Origin: Streptomyces sp. BK239
Lineage (GTDB): Bacteria; Actinomycetota; Actinomycetes; Streptomycetales; Streptomycetaceae
Direction: 5' to 3'
DNA: 64,000 bases
Assembly: GCF_004217285.1 (NCBI RefSeq)
Contig: NZ_SHKS01000010.1
Location: 124,001-188,000 of the forward strand
The notes below the pieces were generated by a model. That model was not told the origin of the DNA. It worked only from the letters and a program-made list of their open reading frames with translations, and did not search any database. The position numbers were made by a program, and so were the translations under genes. Below, piece after piece: positions 17,500 through 26,318 of the stretch; the stretch's first letter is position 1; each line of letters begins with the position of its first letter.

Positions 17500-18294
17500 C
17501 TATGCGAATGCGACGTTGTAGATGCCTGCGGCGATCGCCCCGCCGATCAGCGGGCCGACGACGGGGATCCAGGCGTAGGCCCAGTCGGAGCCGCCCTTGT
17601 TGGGCAGGGGCAGGAGGGCGTGGACGATGCGCGGACCGAGGTCACGGGCCGGGTTGATCGCGTAGCCGGTGGGGCCGCCGAGGGACAGGCCGATCGAGAC
17701 GACCACGAGCGCGGTGACCAGTGCGCCCAGGGTGCCCAGACCGTTGCCCTTGTCGTTGAGGCCCTGAGTGAGGACGGCGAGCACCAGCACGACCGTGCCG
17801 ATGATCTCCGTGGCGAGGTTCTGCACGACGTTGCGGATCTCCGGGCCGGTGGAGAAGACGCCGAGGACCGGGCCCGCGCCCTTCTCCTGGGCCTCCACGG
17901 CCTTGGCCGCCGTGGACTGGGCGCCGGGGCCGCCGACGATCTCACGGTCGGTGAGGTGGGCGTGGAACTGGCCGTAGTAGGCCAGCCAGACCAGCGCCGC
18001 GCCGATCATGGCGCCGAGCAGCTGTCCGGCGAAGTAGGTCGGAACGTTGCTCCACTCGCCGTCCTTGATCGCGAGTGCGACCGTCACGGCCGGGTTGAGG
18101 TGGGCGCCGGAGAGCGGTGCCGAGGTGTACACGGCCGTCAGAACGGCGAAACCCCACCCGAAGGTGATGGCGAGCCAGCCGGCGTTACGGGCCTTGGAGG
18201 CCTTCAGTGTGACGGCCGCGCAGACGCCGCCGCCGAGCAGGATGAGTATGGCGGTACCGATGGTCTCGCCGATGAAGATGTCGGAGCTGGACAC
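17500..18294 (-). CDS. glpF: Glycerol uptake facilitator (aquaglyceroporin)
   Basis: The 264-aa MIP-family channel has six predicted membrane helices. Both half-helix motifs are intact: [13 protein letters not shown] and [12 protein letters not shown], the second with the Asp after NPAR that marks glycerol rather than water channels. A 35-residue non-membrane loop (about 135-170) between helices 3 and 4 is slightly long. GTG 18294 is chosen because AAAGGAG lies six bases upstream; the frame stays open well beyond it. This is the first gene of the glycerol operon. Confidence 0.95.
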   Translation of the reverse strand: MSSSDIFIGETIGTAILILLGGGVCAAVTLKASKARNAGWLAITFGWGFAVLTAVYTSAPLSGAHLNPAVTVALAIKDGEWSNVPTYFAGQLLGAMIGAALVWLAYYGQFHAHLTDREIVGGPGAQSTAAKAVEAQEKGAGPVLGVFSTGPEIRNVVQNLATEIIGTVVLVLAVLTQGLNDKGNGLGTLGALVTALVVVSIGLSLGGPTGYAINPARDLGPRIVHALLPLPNKGGSDWAYAWIPVVGPLIGGAIAAGIYNVAFA

Positions 18295-18695
18295 CCGCGA
18301 CTCCTTTGTCCTTCGTCCAGGGGACCGAACCCCGGGTCCCTCCGGGGGTTCGAGCCGCCCTCGGGGGTGAGAGCGATGCCGGCCCATGGCGTTGCCACAC
18401 TCTAGCGCGTATTGCCGGTAGGTGTTCGACAATGCCGACCGATGGACGGGAGTCTTTCTCCGGCGTTCCGCGCACGTCAAGAGCTGTGTTGTCGAATGCA
18501 GGATCGTTATTGATCGCTTCCGGTCGTCGAACCCGTGATCGAACCTGCCCGGAATGTCACTTTTCAGGGTATGGCGAAGACCGGAACGCCCGTACGGCGC
18601 CCCGGCCCGCTCTCACCTGCTTCTCAGAACCGCGCAGCTGCTCTTTCGAAACCGCGCCGCGCAGGCCCCTCGGGCCCGCGTCGCACGAGCAGCGC
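18295..18695 (-). promoter_or_regulatory. glpFKD promoter region with GylR operator
   Basis: This 400-base gap separates glpF from gylR. On the minus strand TAGAGT (18404-18399) is a candidate -10. At 18425-18439, overlapping the expected -35, lies TTCGACAATGCCGAC, a copy of the near-palindrome TTCGRCAWTGYCGAA found again upstream of gylR. A weaker related half-site is near 18489. The stretch 18540-18695 shows no gene and no obvious terminator for gylR. IclR-type repression of the gyl operon by GylR is established in S. coelicolor; the exact operator assignment is my inference. Confidence 0.65.
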
Positions 18696-19460
18696 TCAGA
18701 ACCGCGCCGCGCCCAGATCCCGCGACACCGCGCGGGCGCAGTCGCGCACCGCCGCGATCAGCTCGGGCCGCAGCTCGCCCTCCCGGCACAGCCGCTCCAC
18801 CGCCCCCGTGATCCCGACCGCCCCCACCGGCATGCGCCGCCGGTCGTGCACGGGCGCGGCGATCGAGGCCACGCCCTCCCACGTTTCCTCCACGTCGGCC
18901 GCGTAACCACGCGCGCGCGTGAGGTCCAGAAGCTGCTCGAAGTCCTCCAGCTCGCACACCGTGCGATCCGTGAAGGGCTTGCGGTCGGCCTCCAGCGCCT
19001 CGCTGTGCGCGACCGGGTCGTACGCCGACAGCACCTTGCCCAGCGCGGTGGAGTGCAGCGGCTGCATGGCCCCGATCTCCAGCACCTGCCGGCTGTCGTC
19101 GGGCCGGAAGACGTGGTGCACCACCAGCACGCCCTGCTGGTGCAGCACCCCGAGATGAACGCTCTCCCCACTGGAGCGCGCCAGGTCGTCCGTCCACACC
19201 AGGGCACGCGCCCGCAGCTCGTGCACATCGAGGTAGGTGGTGCCCAGACGCAGCAGCTCCGCGCCCAGCTGATACCGCCCCGAGGCCTCGTCCTGCTCGA
19301 CGAACCCCTCCTGCTGGAGGGTGCGCAGGATGCCGTGGGCGGTCCCCTTGGCCAGGCCCAGCGACGAGGCGATGTCCGACAGACCGAGCCGCCGCTCGCC
19401 ACCCGCGAGGAGCCGCAGCATCGCGGCCGCCCGTTCGAGCGACTGGATGTTCCGTGCCAT
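18696..19460 (-). CDS. gylR: Glycerol operon regulator, IclR family
   Basis: The 254-aa protein is the IclR-family regulator of glycerol use. The N-terminal winged helix-turn-helix (about 1-65) includes LGLSDIASSLGLAKGTAHGILRTLQ. The C-terminal effector domain (about 80-254) contains MQPLHSTALGKVLSAY and GVASIAAPVHD. The length equals that of S. coelicolor GylR. The ATG has an upstream GAGGCAGGA. The gene sits just upstream of glpF on the same strand but with its own promoter region, and a matching operator lies before both, consistent with autoregulation. The inducer is expected to be glycerol 3-phosphate. Confidence 0.93.
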   Translation of the reverse strand: MARNIQSLERAAAMLRLLAGGERRLGLSDIASSLGLAKGTAHGILRTLQQEGFVEQDEASGRYQLGAELLRLGTTYLDVHELRARALVWTDDLARSSGESVHLGVLHQQGVLVVHHVFRPDDSRQVLEIGAMQPLHSTALGKVLSAYDPVAHSEALEADRKPFTDRTVCELEDFEQLLDLTRARGYAADVEETWEGVASIAAPVHDRRRMPVGAVGITGAVERLCREGELRPELIAAVRDCARAVSRDLGAARF

Positions 19461-19785
19461 CGCCGTCCTGCCTCCGTCCCCTCGCCCGTCCACGCGCGGC
19501 AAGCACCGCCGTCGTTCGGCAATGTCGAACACTACCGGTCCATGCCGACCTCCCGCTAATGGTCTGCCGAAAGGTGTTACAGCACTCGCCCCACACGGGT
19601 GAACCGCACATCGCCGCGGTCCGTCCCGTGGACGCCATGACCATAAGCCCGCCGACCCGGCTACGCTGACGGCGAGCGCCCTCCACGGAAGATCCGTGCG
19701 CCGCCCCTCCCGGGCGGCTCCCGGGAGCGACCGCGGAGCCGGCGCCGAAGAAGCCGACAGCCGTCGCACCCGAGGGAGCCCTTAC
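19461..19785. promoter_or_regulatory. Divergent gylR / metH control region
   Basis: This 325-base gap serves gylR (minus) and metH (plus). The probable GylR operator TTCGGCAATGTCGAA is at 19515-19529, within 70 bases of the gylR start. For metH, TACGCT at 19662-19667 is a candidate -10, giving a leader of roughly 110 bases that contains G+C-rich inverted repeats around 19700-19730. I looked for cobalamin and S-adenosylhomocysteine riboswitch signatures and did not recognise either. Confidence 0.55.
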
Positions 19786-22700
19786 ATGGCCTCAGTGCCG
19801 CCGACCCCTTCCGCCGACAGCCGGACCCGCGTGTCCGAGCTCCGAGAGGCCCTGGCCACCCGGGTGGTGGTCGCCGACGGAGCCATGGGCACCATGCTCC
19901 AGGCCCAGGAGCCCACCCTCGAGGACTTCCAGAACCTCGAGGGCTGCAACGAGATCCTCAACGTCACCCGCCCGGACATCGTCCGCTCCGTCCACGCCGA
20001 GTACTACGACGCCGGCGTCGACTGCGTCGAGACCAACACCTTCGGCGCCAACCACGCGGCCATGGCCGAGTACGACATCCCCGAGCGCGTCCACGAGCTG
20101 TCCGAGGCCGGCGCCCGCATCGCCCGCGAGACCGCCGACGAGTACACCGCCCGCGACGGCCGCACCCGCTGGGTCCTCGGCTCCATCGGCCCCGGCACCA
20201 AACTGCCCACCCTCGGCCACGTCGCCTACACCACCCTGCGCGACGCCTTCCAGCAGAACGCCGAAGGCCTCATCGCCGGCGGAGCCGACGCCCTCATCGT
20301 CGAGACCACCCAGGACCTGCTGCAGACCAAGGCGGCCGTCCTCGGCGCCCGACGCGCCCGCGAACTCTCCGGCCTGGACCTGCCGCTCATCGTCTCCGTC
20401 ACCGTCGAGACCACCGGCACCATGCTGCTCGGCTCCGAGATCGGCGCCGCCCTGACGGCCCTGGAGCCGCTCGGCATCGACATGATCGGCATGAACTGCG
20501 CCACCGGCCCCGCCGAGATGAGCGAGCACCTGCGCTACCTCGCCCGCAACGCCCGCATCCCGCTGGCCTGTATGCCCAACGCCGGCCTGCCCGTGCTCGG
20601 CAAGGACGGCGCCAGCTACCCCCTGACCGCGCCGGAACTCGCCGACGCCCAGGAGAACTTCGTCCGCGACTACGGCCTCTCCCTGGTCGGCGGCTGCTGC
20701 GGCACCACCCCCGAACACCTGCGCCAGGTCGTCGAACGCGTCCGCGGCCTCGCCCCCGCCGAGCGCGACCCGCGCCCCGAACCGGGCGCCGCCTCCCTCT
20801 ACCAGAGCGTCCCCTTCCGCCAGGACACCTCCTACCTCGCCATCGGCGAGCGGACCAACGCCAACGGCTCCAAGAAGTTCCGCGAGGCGATGCTTCAGGC
20901 CCGCTGGGACGACTGCGTGGAGATGGCCCGCGAGCAGATCCGCGAGGGCGCGCACATGCTCGACCTGTGCGTGGACTACGTCGGCCGCGACGGCGTCGCC
21001 GACATGGAGGAACTCGCCGGCCGCCTCGCCACCGCCTCCACCCTGCCGATCGTGCTCGACTCCACCGAGGTCGACGTCATCCAGGCGGGCCTGGAGAAGC
21101 TCGGCGGCCGCGCCGTCATCAACTCCGTCAACTACGAGGACGGCGACGGCCCCGAATCCCGCTTCGCCAAGGTCACCAAGCTCGCCCGCGAGCACGGCGC
21201 CGCGCTCATCGCCCTCACCATCGACGAGGAAGGCCAGGCCCGCACCCCCGAGAAGAAGGTCGAGATCGCCGAACGGCTCATCGCCGACCTCACCGGCAAC
21301 TGGGGCATCCGCGAGGAAGACATCCTCATCGACACCCTGACCTTCACCATCTGCACCGGCCAGGAGGAGTCCCGGGGGGACGGCATCGCCACCATCGAGG
21401 CGATCCGCGAACTCAAGCGCCGCCACCCCGACGTGCAGACCACCCTCGGCCTGTCGAACATCTCCTTCGGCCTCAACCCGGCCGCGCGCATCCTGCTCAA
21501 CTCCGTCTTCCTCGACGAGTGCGTCAAGGCCGGCCTGGACTCCGCCATCGTCCACGCCTCGAAGATCCTCCCGATCGCCCGGTTCTCCGAGGAGGAGGTC
21601 GCCACCGCCCTCGACCTCATCCACGACCGCCGCAGCGAGGGCTACGACCCCCTCCAGAAGCTCATGCAGCTCTTCGAGGGCGCCACCGCCAAGTCCCTCA
21701 AAGCCGGCAAGGCCGAGGAACTGGCCGCCCTCCCGCTGGACGAGCGCCTCAAGCGCCGCATCATCGACGGCGAGCGCAACGGCCTGGAGGCCGACCTCGA
21801 CGCGGCCCTCCAGGACCGCCCGGCCCTCGACATCGTCAACGAGACCCTCCTGGACGGCATGAAGGTCGTCGGCGAACTCTTCGGCTCCGGCCAGATGCAG
21901 CTGCCGTTCGTCCTGCAGTCCGCCGAGGTCATGAAGACCGCGGTCGCCCACCTCGAACCGCACATGGAGAAGTCGGACGCCGACGGCAAGGGCACCATCG
22001 TCCTGGCCACCGTGCGCGGCGACGTCCACGACATCGGCAAGAACCTCGTCGACATCATCCTGTCCAACAACGGCTACAACGTCGTCAACCTCGGCATCAA
22101 GCAGCCGGTCTCCGCGATCCTCGAAGCCGCCGCGGAACACCGCGCCGACGTCATCGGCATGTCCGGGCTCCTGGTCAAATCCACGGTGATCATGAAGGAG
22201 AACCTGGAGGAGCTCAACCAGCGCGGCCTCGCCGCCGACTACCCCGTCATCCTCGGCGGCGCCGCCCTCACCCGCGCCTACGTCGAACAGGACCTCCACG
22301 AGGTCTACGAAGGCGAAGTCCGCTACGCCCGCGACGCCTTCGAGGGCCTGCGTCTGATGGACGCCCTCATCGGCGTCAAGCGAGGCGTCCCCGGCGCGAA
22401 GCTGCCCGAACTCAAGCAGCGCCGGGTCCGCGCCACCGCCGCCGCCGAGGTCGAGGAACGCCCCGAGGAAGGCCACGTCCGCTCCGACGTCGCCGTCGAC
22501 AACCCGGTCCCCGAACCGCCGTTCTGGGGCACCCGCGTCATCAAGGGCATCCAGCTCAAGGAGTACGCCTCCTGGCTGGACGAAGGCGCCCTGTTCAAGG
22601 GCCAGTGGGGCCTGAAGCAGGCCCGTACCGGCGACGGCCCCACCTACGAGGAACTCGTCGAGACCGAGGGACGGCCCCGCCTGCGCGGCCTCCTCGACCG

Positions 22701-23301
22701 GCTCCAGACCGAGAACCTCCTCGAAGCGGCCGTCGTCTACGGCTACTTCCCCTGCGTGTCCAAGGACGACGACCTCATCCTCCTCGACGAGCACGGCAAC
22801 GAACGCACCCGCTTCACCTTCCCCCGCCAGCGCCGCGGCCGCCGTCTGTGCCTCGCGGACTTCTTCCGCCCCCAGGAATCCGGCGAGACCGACGTCGTCG
22901 GCCTCCAGGTCGTCACCGTCGGCTCCCGCATCGGCGAGGAGACCGCCAAGCTCTTCGCCTCCGACTCCTACCGCGACTACCTCGAACTCCACGGCCTGTC
23001 CGTCCAGTTGGCCGAGGCACTCGCGGAGTACTGGCACGCACGTGTCCGCTCCGAACTCGGCTTCGCCGGCGAGGACCCGGCCGACGTCGAGGAGATGTTC
23101 GCCCTGAAGTACCGAGGCGCCCGCTTCTCCCTCGGCTACGGCGCCTGCCCCGACCTGGAGGACCGCGCCAAGATCGCCGAACTCCTCCAGCCCGAGCGGA
23201 TCGGCGTCCACCTCTCGGAGGAGTTCCAGCTCCACCCCGAGCAGTCCACCGACGCCATCGTCATCCACCACCCGGAGGCCAAGTACTTCAACGCACGGTG
23301 A
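19786..23301 (+). CDS. metH: Cobalamin-dependent methionine synthase
   Basis: This 1171-aa, four-module enzyme transfers a methyl group from methyltetrahydrofolate to homocysteine via cobalamin. The homocysteine domain (about 15-330) has zinc ligands Cys238, Cys304 and Cys305 (GGCCGTT). The folate domain (about 345-620) begins at YLAIGERTNANGSKKF. The cobalamin cap and Rossmann domains (about 640-870) carry DVHDIGKN with His748 as the lower axial ligand. The activation domain (about 900-1171) with RGARFSLGYGACPDLEDR binds S-adenosylmethionine for reductive reactivation. All modules are intact. The ATG at 19786 is preceded by GAGGGA. The long frame on the opposite strand is a GC artefact. Confidence 0.97.
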   Translation: MASVPPTPSADSRTRVSELREALATRVVVADGAMGTMLQAQEPTLEDFQNLEGCNEILNVTRPDIVRSVHAEYYDAGVDCVETNTFGANHAAMAEYDIPERVHELSEAGARIARETADEYTARDGRTRWVLGSIGPGTKLPTLGHVAYTTLRDAFQQNAEGLIAGGADALIVETTQDLLQTKAAVLGARRARELSGLDLPLIVSVTVETTGTMLLGSEIGAALTALEPLGIDMIGMNCATGPAEMSEHLRYLARNARIPLACMPNAGLPVLGKDGASYPLTAPELADAQENFVRDYGLSLVGGCCGTTPEHLRQVVERVRGLAPAERDPRPEPGAASLYQSVPFRQDTSYLAIGERTNANGSKKFREAMLQARWDDCVEMAREQIREGAHMLDLCVDYVGRDGVADMEELAGRLATASTLPIVLDSTEVDVIQAGLEKLGGRAVINSVNYEDGDGPESRFAKVTKLAREHGAALIALTIDEEGQARTPEKKVEIAERLIADLTGNWGIREEDILIDTLTFTICTGQEESRGDGIATIEAIRELKRRHPDVQTTLGLSNISFGLNPAARILLNSVFLDECVKAGLDSAIVHASKILPIARFSEEEVATALDLIHDRRSEGYDPLQKLMQLFEGATAKSLKAGKAEELAALPLDERLKRRIIDGERNGLEADLDAALQDRPALDIVNETLLDGMKVVGELFGSGQMQLPFVLQSAEVMKTAVAHLEPHMEKSDADGKGTIVLATVRGDVHDIGKNLVDIILSNNGYNVVNLGIKQPVSAILEAAAEHRADVIGMSGLLVKSTVIMKENLEELNQRGLAADYPVILGGAALTRAYVEQDLHEVYEGEVRYARDAFEGLRLMDALIGVKRGVPGAKLPELKQRRVRATAAAEVEERPEEGHVRSDVAVDNPVPEPPFWGTRVIKGIQLKEYASWLDEGALFKGQWGLKQARTGDGPTYEELVETEGRPRLRGLLDRLQTENLLEAAVVYGYFPCVSKDDDLILLDEHGNERTRFTFPRQRRGRRLCLADFFRPQESGETDVVGLQVVTVGSRIGEETAKLFASDSYRDYLELHGLSVQLAEALAEYWHARVRSELGFAGEDPADVEEMFALKYRGARFSLGYGACPDLEDRAKIAELLQPERIGVHLSEEFQLHPEQSTDAIVIHHPEAKYFNAR

Positions 23302-23399
23302 CGACCCCGCACCACGTGCACACGGCGGCCCGCGTCACACGACGCGGCGCGCCACACTCAGCACACTGATCGGATAAGTCGTACACTGGTCGATCCCCG

Positions 23400-23442
23400 G
23401 CAGGCCGGTTGCCTCTTCGCGAGAAAAGGGCAGCCGGCCTGC
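23400..23442 (+). terminator. Hairpin between metH and HAD gene
   Basis: A 9-bp stem (23400-23408 with 23434-23442) with an inner 4-bp stem ends about ten bases before the AGGAGG ribosome site of the HAD gene. It may terminate metH transcripts or act in the HAD leader; sequence alone does not decide. TACACT at 23382-23387 is a possible -10. Confidence 0.45.
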
Positions 23443-23465
23443 TCGTCCCTCCAGGAGGTACGTGG

Positions 23466-24161
23466 ATGACCAGTACGGTTCCCGCGCTCGGCACACGGAC
23501 GGCCGAAGGCTCGGCCCTGCAGGCCGTGCTCCTCGACATGGACGGCACCCTGGTCGACACCGAGGGCTTCTGGTGGGACGTCGAGGTCGAGGTCTTCGCC
23601 GGCCTCGGACACACCCTCGACGACTCCTGGCGCCACGTCGTCGTCGGCGGCCCCATGAGCCGCAGCGCCGGCTTCCTCATCGAGGCGACCGGAGCGGACA
23701 TCACCCTCCCCGAGCTCGCCGTCCTGCTCAACGAGGGCTTCGAGAACCGCATCACCCGCACCCTGCCCCTGATGCCCGGAGCCACCCGCCTCCTCGCCGA
23801 ACTCGCCGAACACGAGGTCCCCACCGCCCTCGTCTCCGCCTCGTACCGGCGCATCATCGACCGCGTCCTCACCTTCCTCGGCCCGCAGCACTTCGCCCTC
23901 ACCGTCGCCGGCGACGAAGTCGCACGCACCAAGCCCCACCCCGACCCCTACCTGTTCGCCGCCGCCGGCCTCGGCGCCGACCCCGCCCGCTGCGCCGTCG
24001 TCGAGGACACCGCCACCGGCGTCGCCGCCGCCGAGGCCGCCGGCTGCCACGTCGTCGCCGTCCCCTCCGTGGCGCCCATCCCGCCCGCCGCCCGCCGCAC
24101 CGTCGTCCCCTCACTCGAACACGTCGACCTGACATTCCTGCGCGGCCTCATCACCGTCTGA
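23466..24161 (+). CDS. HAD-superfamily hydrolase (beta-PGM/phosphatase type)
   Basis: The 231-aa protein is a Mg2+-dependent HAD phosphatase. Motif I is LLDMDGTLVDTEGFW with nucleophile Asp24 and acid/base Asp26. A helical cap covers about residues 35-95. Motif II is ALVSASYRR, motif III lysine lies in ARTKPHPDPYLFAA, and motif IV is AVVEDTATGVAAAEAAG. It resembles beta-phosphoglucomutase and sugar-phosphate phosphatase relatives; the substrate is unknown. ATG 23466 is preceded by AGGAGG at good distance. It follows metH but is separated by a hairpin, so co-transcription is uncertain. Confidence 0.9.
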   Translation: MTSTVPALGTRTAEGSALQAVLLDMDGTLVDTEGFWWDVEVEVFAGLGHTLDDSWRHVVVGGPMSRSAGFLIEATGADITLPELAVLLNEGFENRITRTLPLMPGATRLLAELAEHEVPTALVSASYRRIIDRVLTFLGPQHFALTVAGDEVARTKPHPDPYLFAAAGLGADPARCAVVEDTATGVAAAEAAGCHVVAVPSVAPIPPAARRTVVPSLEHVDLTFLRGLITV

Positions 24162-24620
24162 AGATCACCGGCGGCGGGTCGGCGACGGAAAAGAGCGGAC
24201 GTTCACCCAGCGTGCGCAACCGGCGACAACGGGAATTCCGCACCCGTGCGCACGGTGAATTCGAACCATCACCGACGGCTGAATTCCGCTTCCATCGCAC
24301 CCCCCGGGACCTGTGACGTTCCCCACGCGGGACGGGGTCGACACGAACGCCACCGTGTGCTGTTCACCCCCACAAGGGGGGTCCCCACGCGCCCATGTGT
24401 CCCGATTGGTCAGACGCTGCACGAAACATTCCCCGCTCGGGTTTTCGGTCCGTCCGCACCCGGTTTCGCAGCGTGATGGGCTTTCAACTCCGGTGCCCGC
24501 GAACCGCCGTGCCGACCCGGACTAACCTCGATGCGAGAACAACGCAGTTACCCCCGTGTCCCGCCGCGACACCCCTGCATGCCGGGTACACGGACTTGAG
24601 AGCTCTGGAGAAACTCGAGC
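24162..24620 (+). other. Intergenic region with three evenly spaced GAATTC sites
   Basis: This 459-base gap contains no open frame I believe. Its notable feature is GAATTC at 24233, 24257 and 24281, spaced exactly 24 bases apart, each followed by partly similar sequence. TAACCT near 24523 is a candidate -10 for the lipoprotein gene that starts at 24621. A weak C-run/G-run inverted repeat lies near 24366-24383. Confidence 0.5.
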
Positions 24621-26231
24621 ATGAACCGCAAGACTTTGGTGCTGCCGGCCGTCGTCGGTCTGCTCGCGCCCGTGCTCGCCGCGTGCGGCGGGTCCGACAG
24701 CGGCAGCGGCGGCGACGACGGCGCCATCGTCGTCGGCACCACGGACCGGTTCACCGCCACCAAGGACGCCCCCGCGCCGTTCGACCCCGCCTACTCCTAC
24801 GACGTCGGCACCTGGAACGTCCTGCGCCAGACCGTGCAGACCCTGATGATCCAGCCCAAGGGCGACGGCGACCCCGTCCCCGAGGCCGCCCAGAGCTGCG
24901 GCTTCACCGACAGCGGCAACGAACGCTACGCCTGCAAGCTCCGCGACGGCCTGAAGTTCTCCAACGGCGACCCCGTCACCGCCGAGGACGTCAAGTTCTC
25001 CATCGACCGCGCCCGCTCCATCAAGGCCGACTCCGGCGTCTTCGCCCTGCTGTCCACCATCGACACCGTCGAGACGCAGGGCGACAACGAGGTCATCTTC
25101 CACCTCAAGACCGCCGACGCCACCTTCCCGTTCAAGCTGTCCACCCCCGTCGCCGGCATCGTCAACCCCGCCGACTACGACAAGGGCAAGCTCCGCGAAG
25201 GCTTCGCGATCGACGGCTCCGGGCCCTACACCCTGAAGACCGAGACCGACGGCGACGCCGTCACCAAGGCCGTCTTCACCAAGAACCCCGAGTACAAGGG
25301 GGTCCTCGACGTGAAGAACGAGAAGGTCGACATGGTCTCCTTCGAGGACGCCGACGCCATGGGCGCCGCCCTCGACAAGGGCGACATCGACGTCATGACC
25401 CGCACCATGACGCCGGAGCAGATCAAGAAGCTCTCCGACGCCGCCGGCGGCAACAAGGAATCCCTCGTCGAACTCGCCGGCCTGGAGATCCGCTACCTCG
25501 CCTTCAACACCAGCGCCCCCACGGTCAAGACCAAGGCCGTCCGGCAGGCCATGGCCCAGGTGATCAACCGCAGCGAACTCGTCTCAGCGGTGTACGGCAC
25601 CCAAGCCGAACCGCTCTACTCGCTGGTCCCCGCCTCGGTCACCGGCCACTCCAACTCGTTCTTCAACACCTACGGCGACCCCGACCCCGCCAAGGCCAAG
25701 GCGCTCCTGAAGGAAGCCGACGTCAGCACCCCCGTGAAGCTGACCCTGAACTACACCACCGACCACTACGGCGCCGCCACCAAGCAGGAGTTCGAGCAGC
25801 TGCAGAAGCAGCTCAACGCCAGCGGCCTGTTCGACGTCACCATCAAGGGCACGCCCTGGGAGACGTTCGTCCCCGCCGAACGCAAGGGCCAGTACGAGGT
25901 CTACGGCATGGGATGGTTCCCCGACTTCCCCGACGCCGACAACTTCCTCGCCCCGTTCCTGGACAAGGACAACTTCCTCAAGTCGCCCTACAAGAACGGC
26001 GACATCATCGACGACCTCATCCCGCAGTCCCGCCGGGTGGCCGACCGGCTCACCGCGGCCAAGAGCCTGACGAAGATCCAGGACATCGTCGCCCAAGACG
26101 TCCCCGTCATCCCCCTGTGGCAGGGCAAGCAGTACGTCGCATCCAGCGACGACATCACCGGCACGGCCTACGTGCTCAACTCCTCCGCGAGCCTCCAGCT
26201 GTGGGAGCTCTCCCGCGGCGTGAGCGGCTGA
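24621..26231 (+). CDS. ABC substrate-binding lipoprotein, oligopeptide type (SBP family 5)
   Basis: The 536-aa protein begins with a lipoprotein signal (MNRKTLVLPAVVGLLAPVLAAC) with Cys at residue 22, then a Gly/Ser linker. The rest is a family 5 solute-binding protein: LRDGLKFSNGDPVTAEDVKFS, AIDGSGPYTLKTETDGDAV, VRQAMAQVINRSELVSAVYG and EVYGMGWFPDFPDADNFLAPF are characteristic of oligopeptide/dipeptide binders. It should sit on the outer face of the membrane. No permease or ATPase gene accompanies it here; the next gene is a diverged copy. The ligand is unknown. Confidence 0.92.
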   Translation: MNRKTLVLPAVVGLLAPVLAACGGSDSGSGGDDGAIVVGTTDRFTATKDAPAPFDPAYSYDVGTWNVLRQTVQTLMIQPKGDGDPVPEAAQSCGFTDSGNERYACKLRDGLKFSNGDPVTAEDVKFSIDRARSIKADSGVFALLSTIDTVETQGDNEVIFHLKTADATFPFKLSTPVAGIVNPADYDKGKLREGFAIDGSGPYTLKTETDGDAVTKAVFTKNPEYKGVLDVKNEKVDMVSFEDADAMGAALDKGDIDVMTRTMTPEQIKKLSDAAGGNKESLVELAGLEIRYLAFNTSAPTVKTKAVRQAMAQVINRSELVSAVYGTQAEPLYSLVPASVTGHSNSFFNTYGDPDPAKAKALLKEADVSTPVKLTLNYTTDHYGAATKQEFEQLQKQLNASGLFDVTIKGTPWETFVPAERKGQYEVYGMGWFPDFPDADNFLAPFLDKDNFLKSPYKNGDIIDDLIPQSRRVADRLTAAKSLTKIQDIVAQDVPVIPLWQGKQYVASSDDITGTAYVLNSSASLQLWELSRGVSG

Positions 26232-26318
26232 CGCACCTGACTCCTCGACGTCCCCGGGGCCCGGACCTGCGGCGGCCACGGCCCCGGGACGCGAGATTCG
26301 ACGACAAGGCACACCTAC

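Noticed and set aside
19461-19785. Cobalamin or S-adenosylhomocysteine riboswitch before metH
   Set aside because: The leader has G+C-rich inverted repeats, but I could not match the conserved core of either riboswitch class.
19792-23271. A 1159-codon open frame antisense to metH
   Set aside because: It mirrors metH exactly; its sequence is Gly/Val/Asp/Ala-rich without domains, the usual shadow of a high-GC gene.
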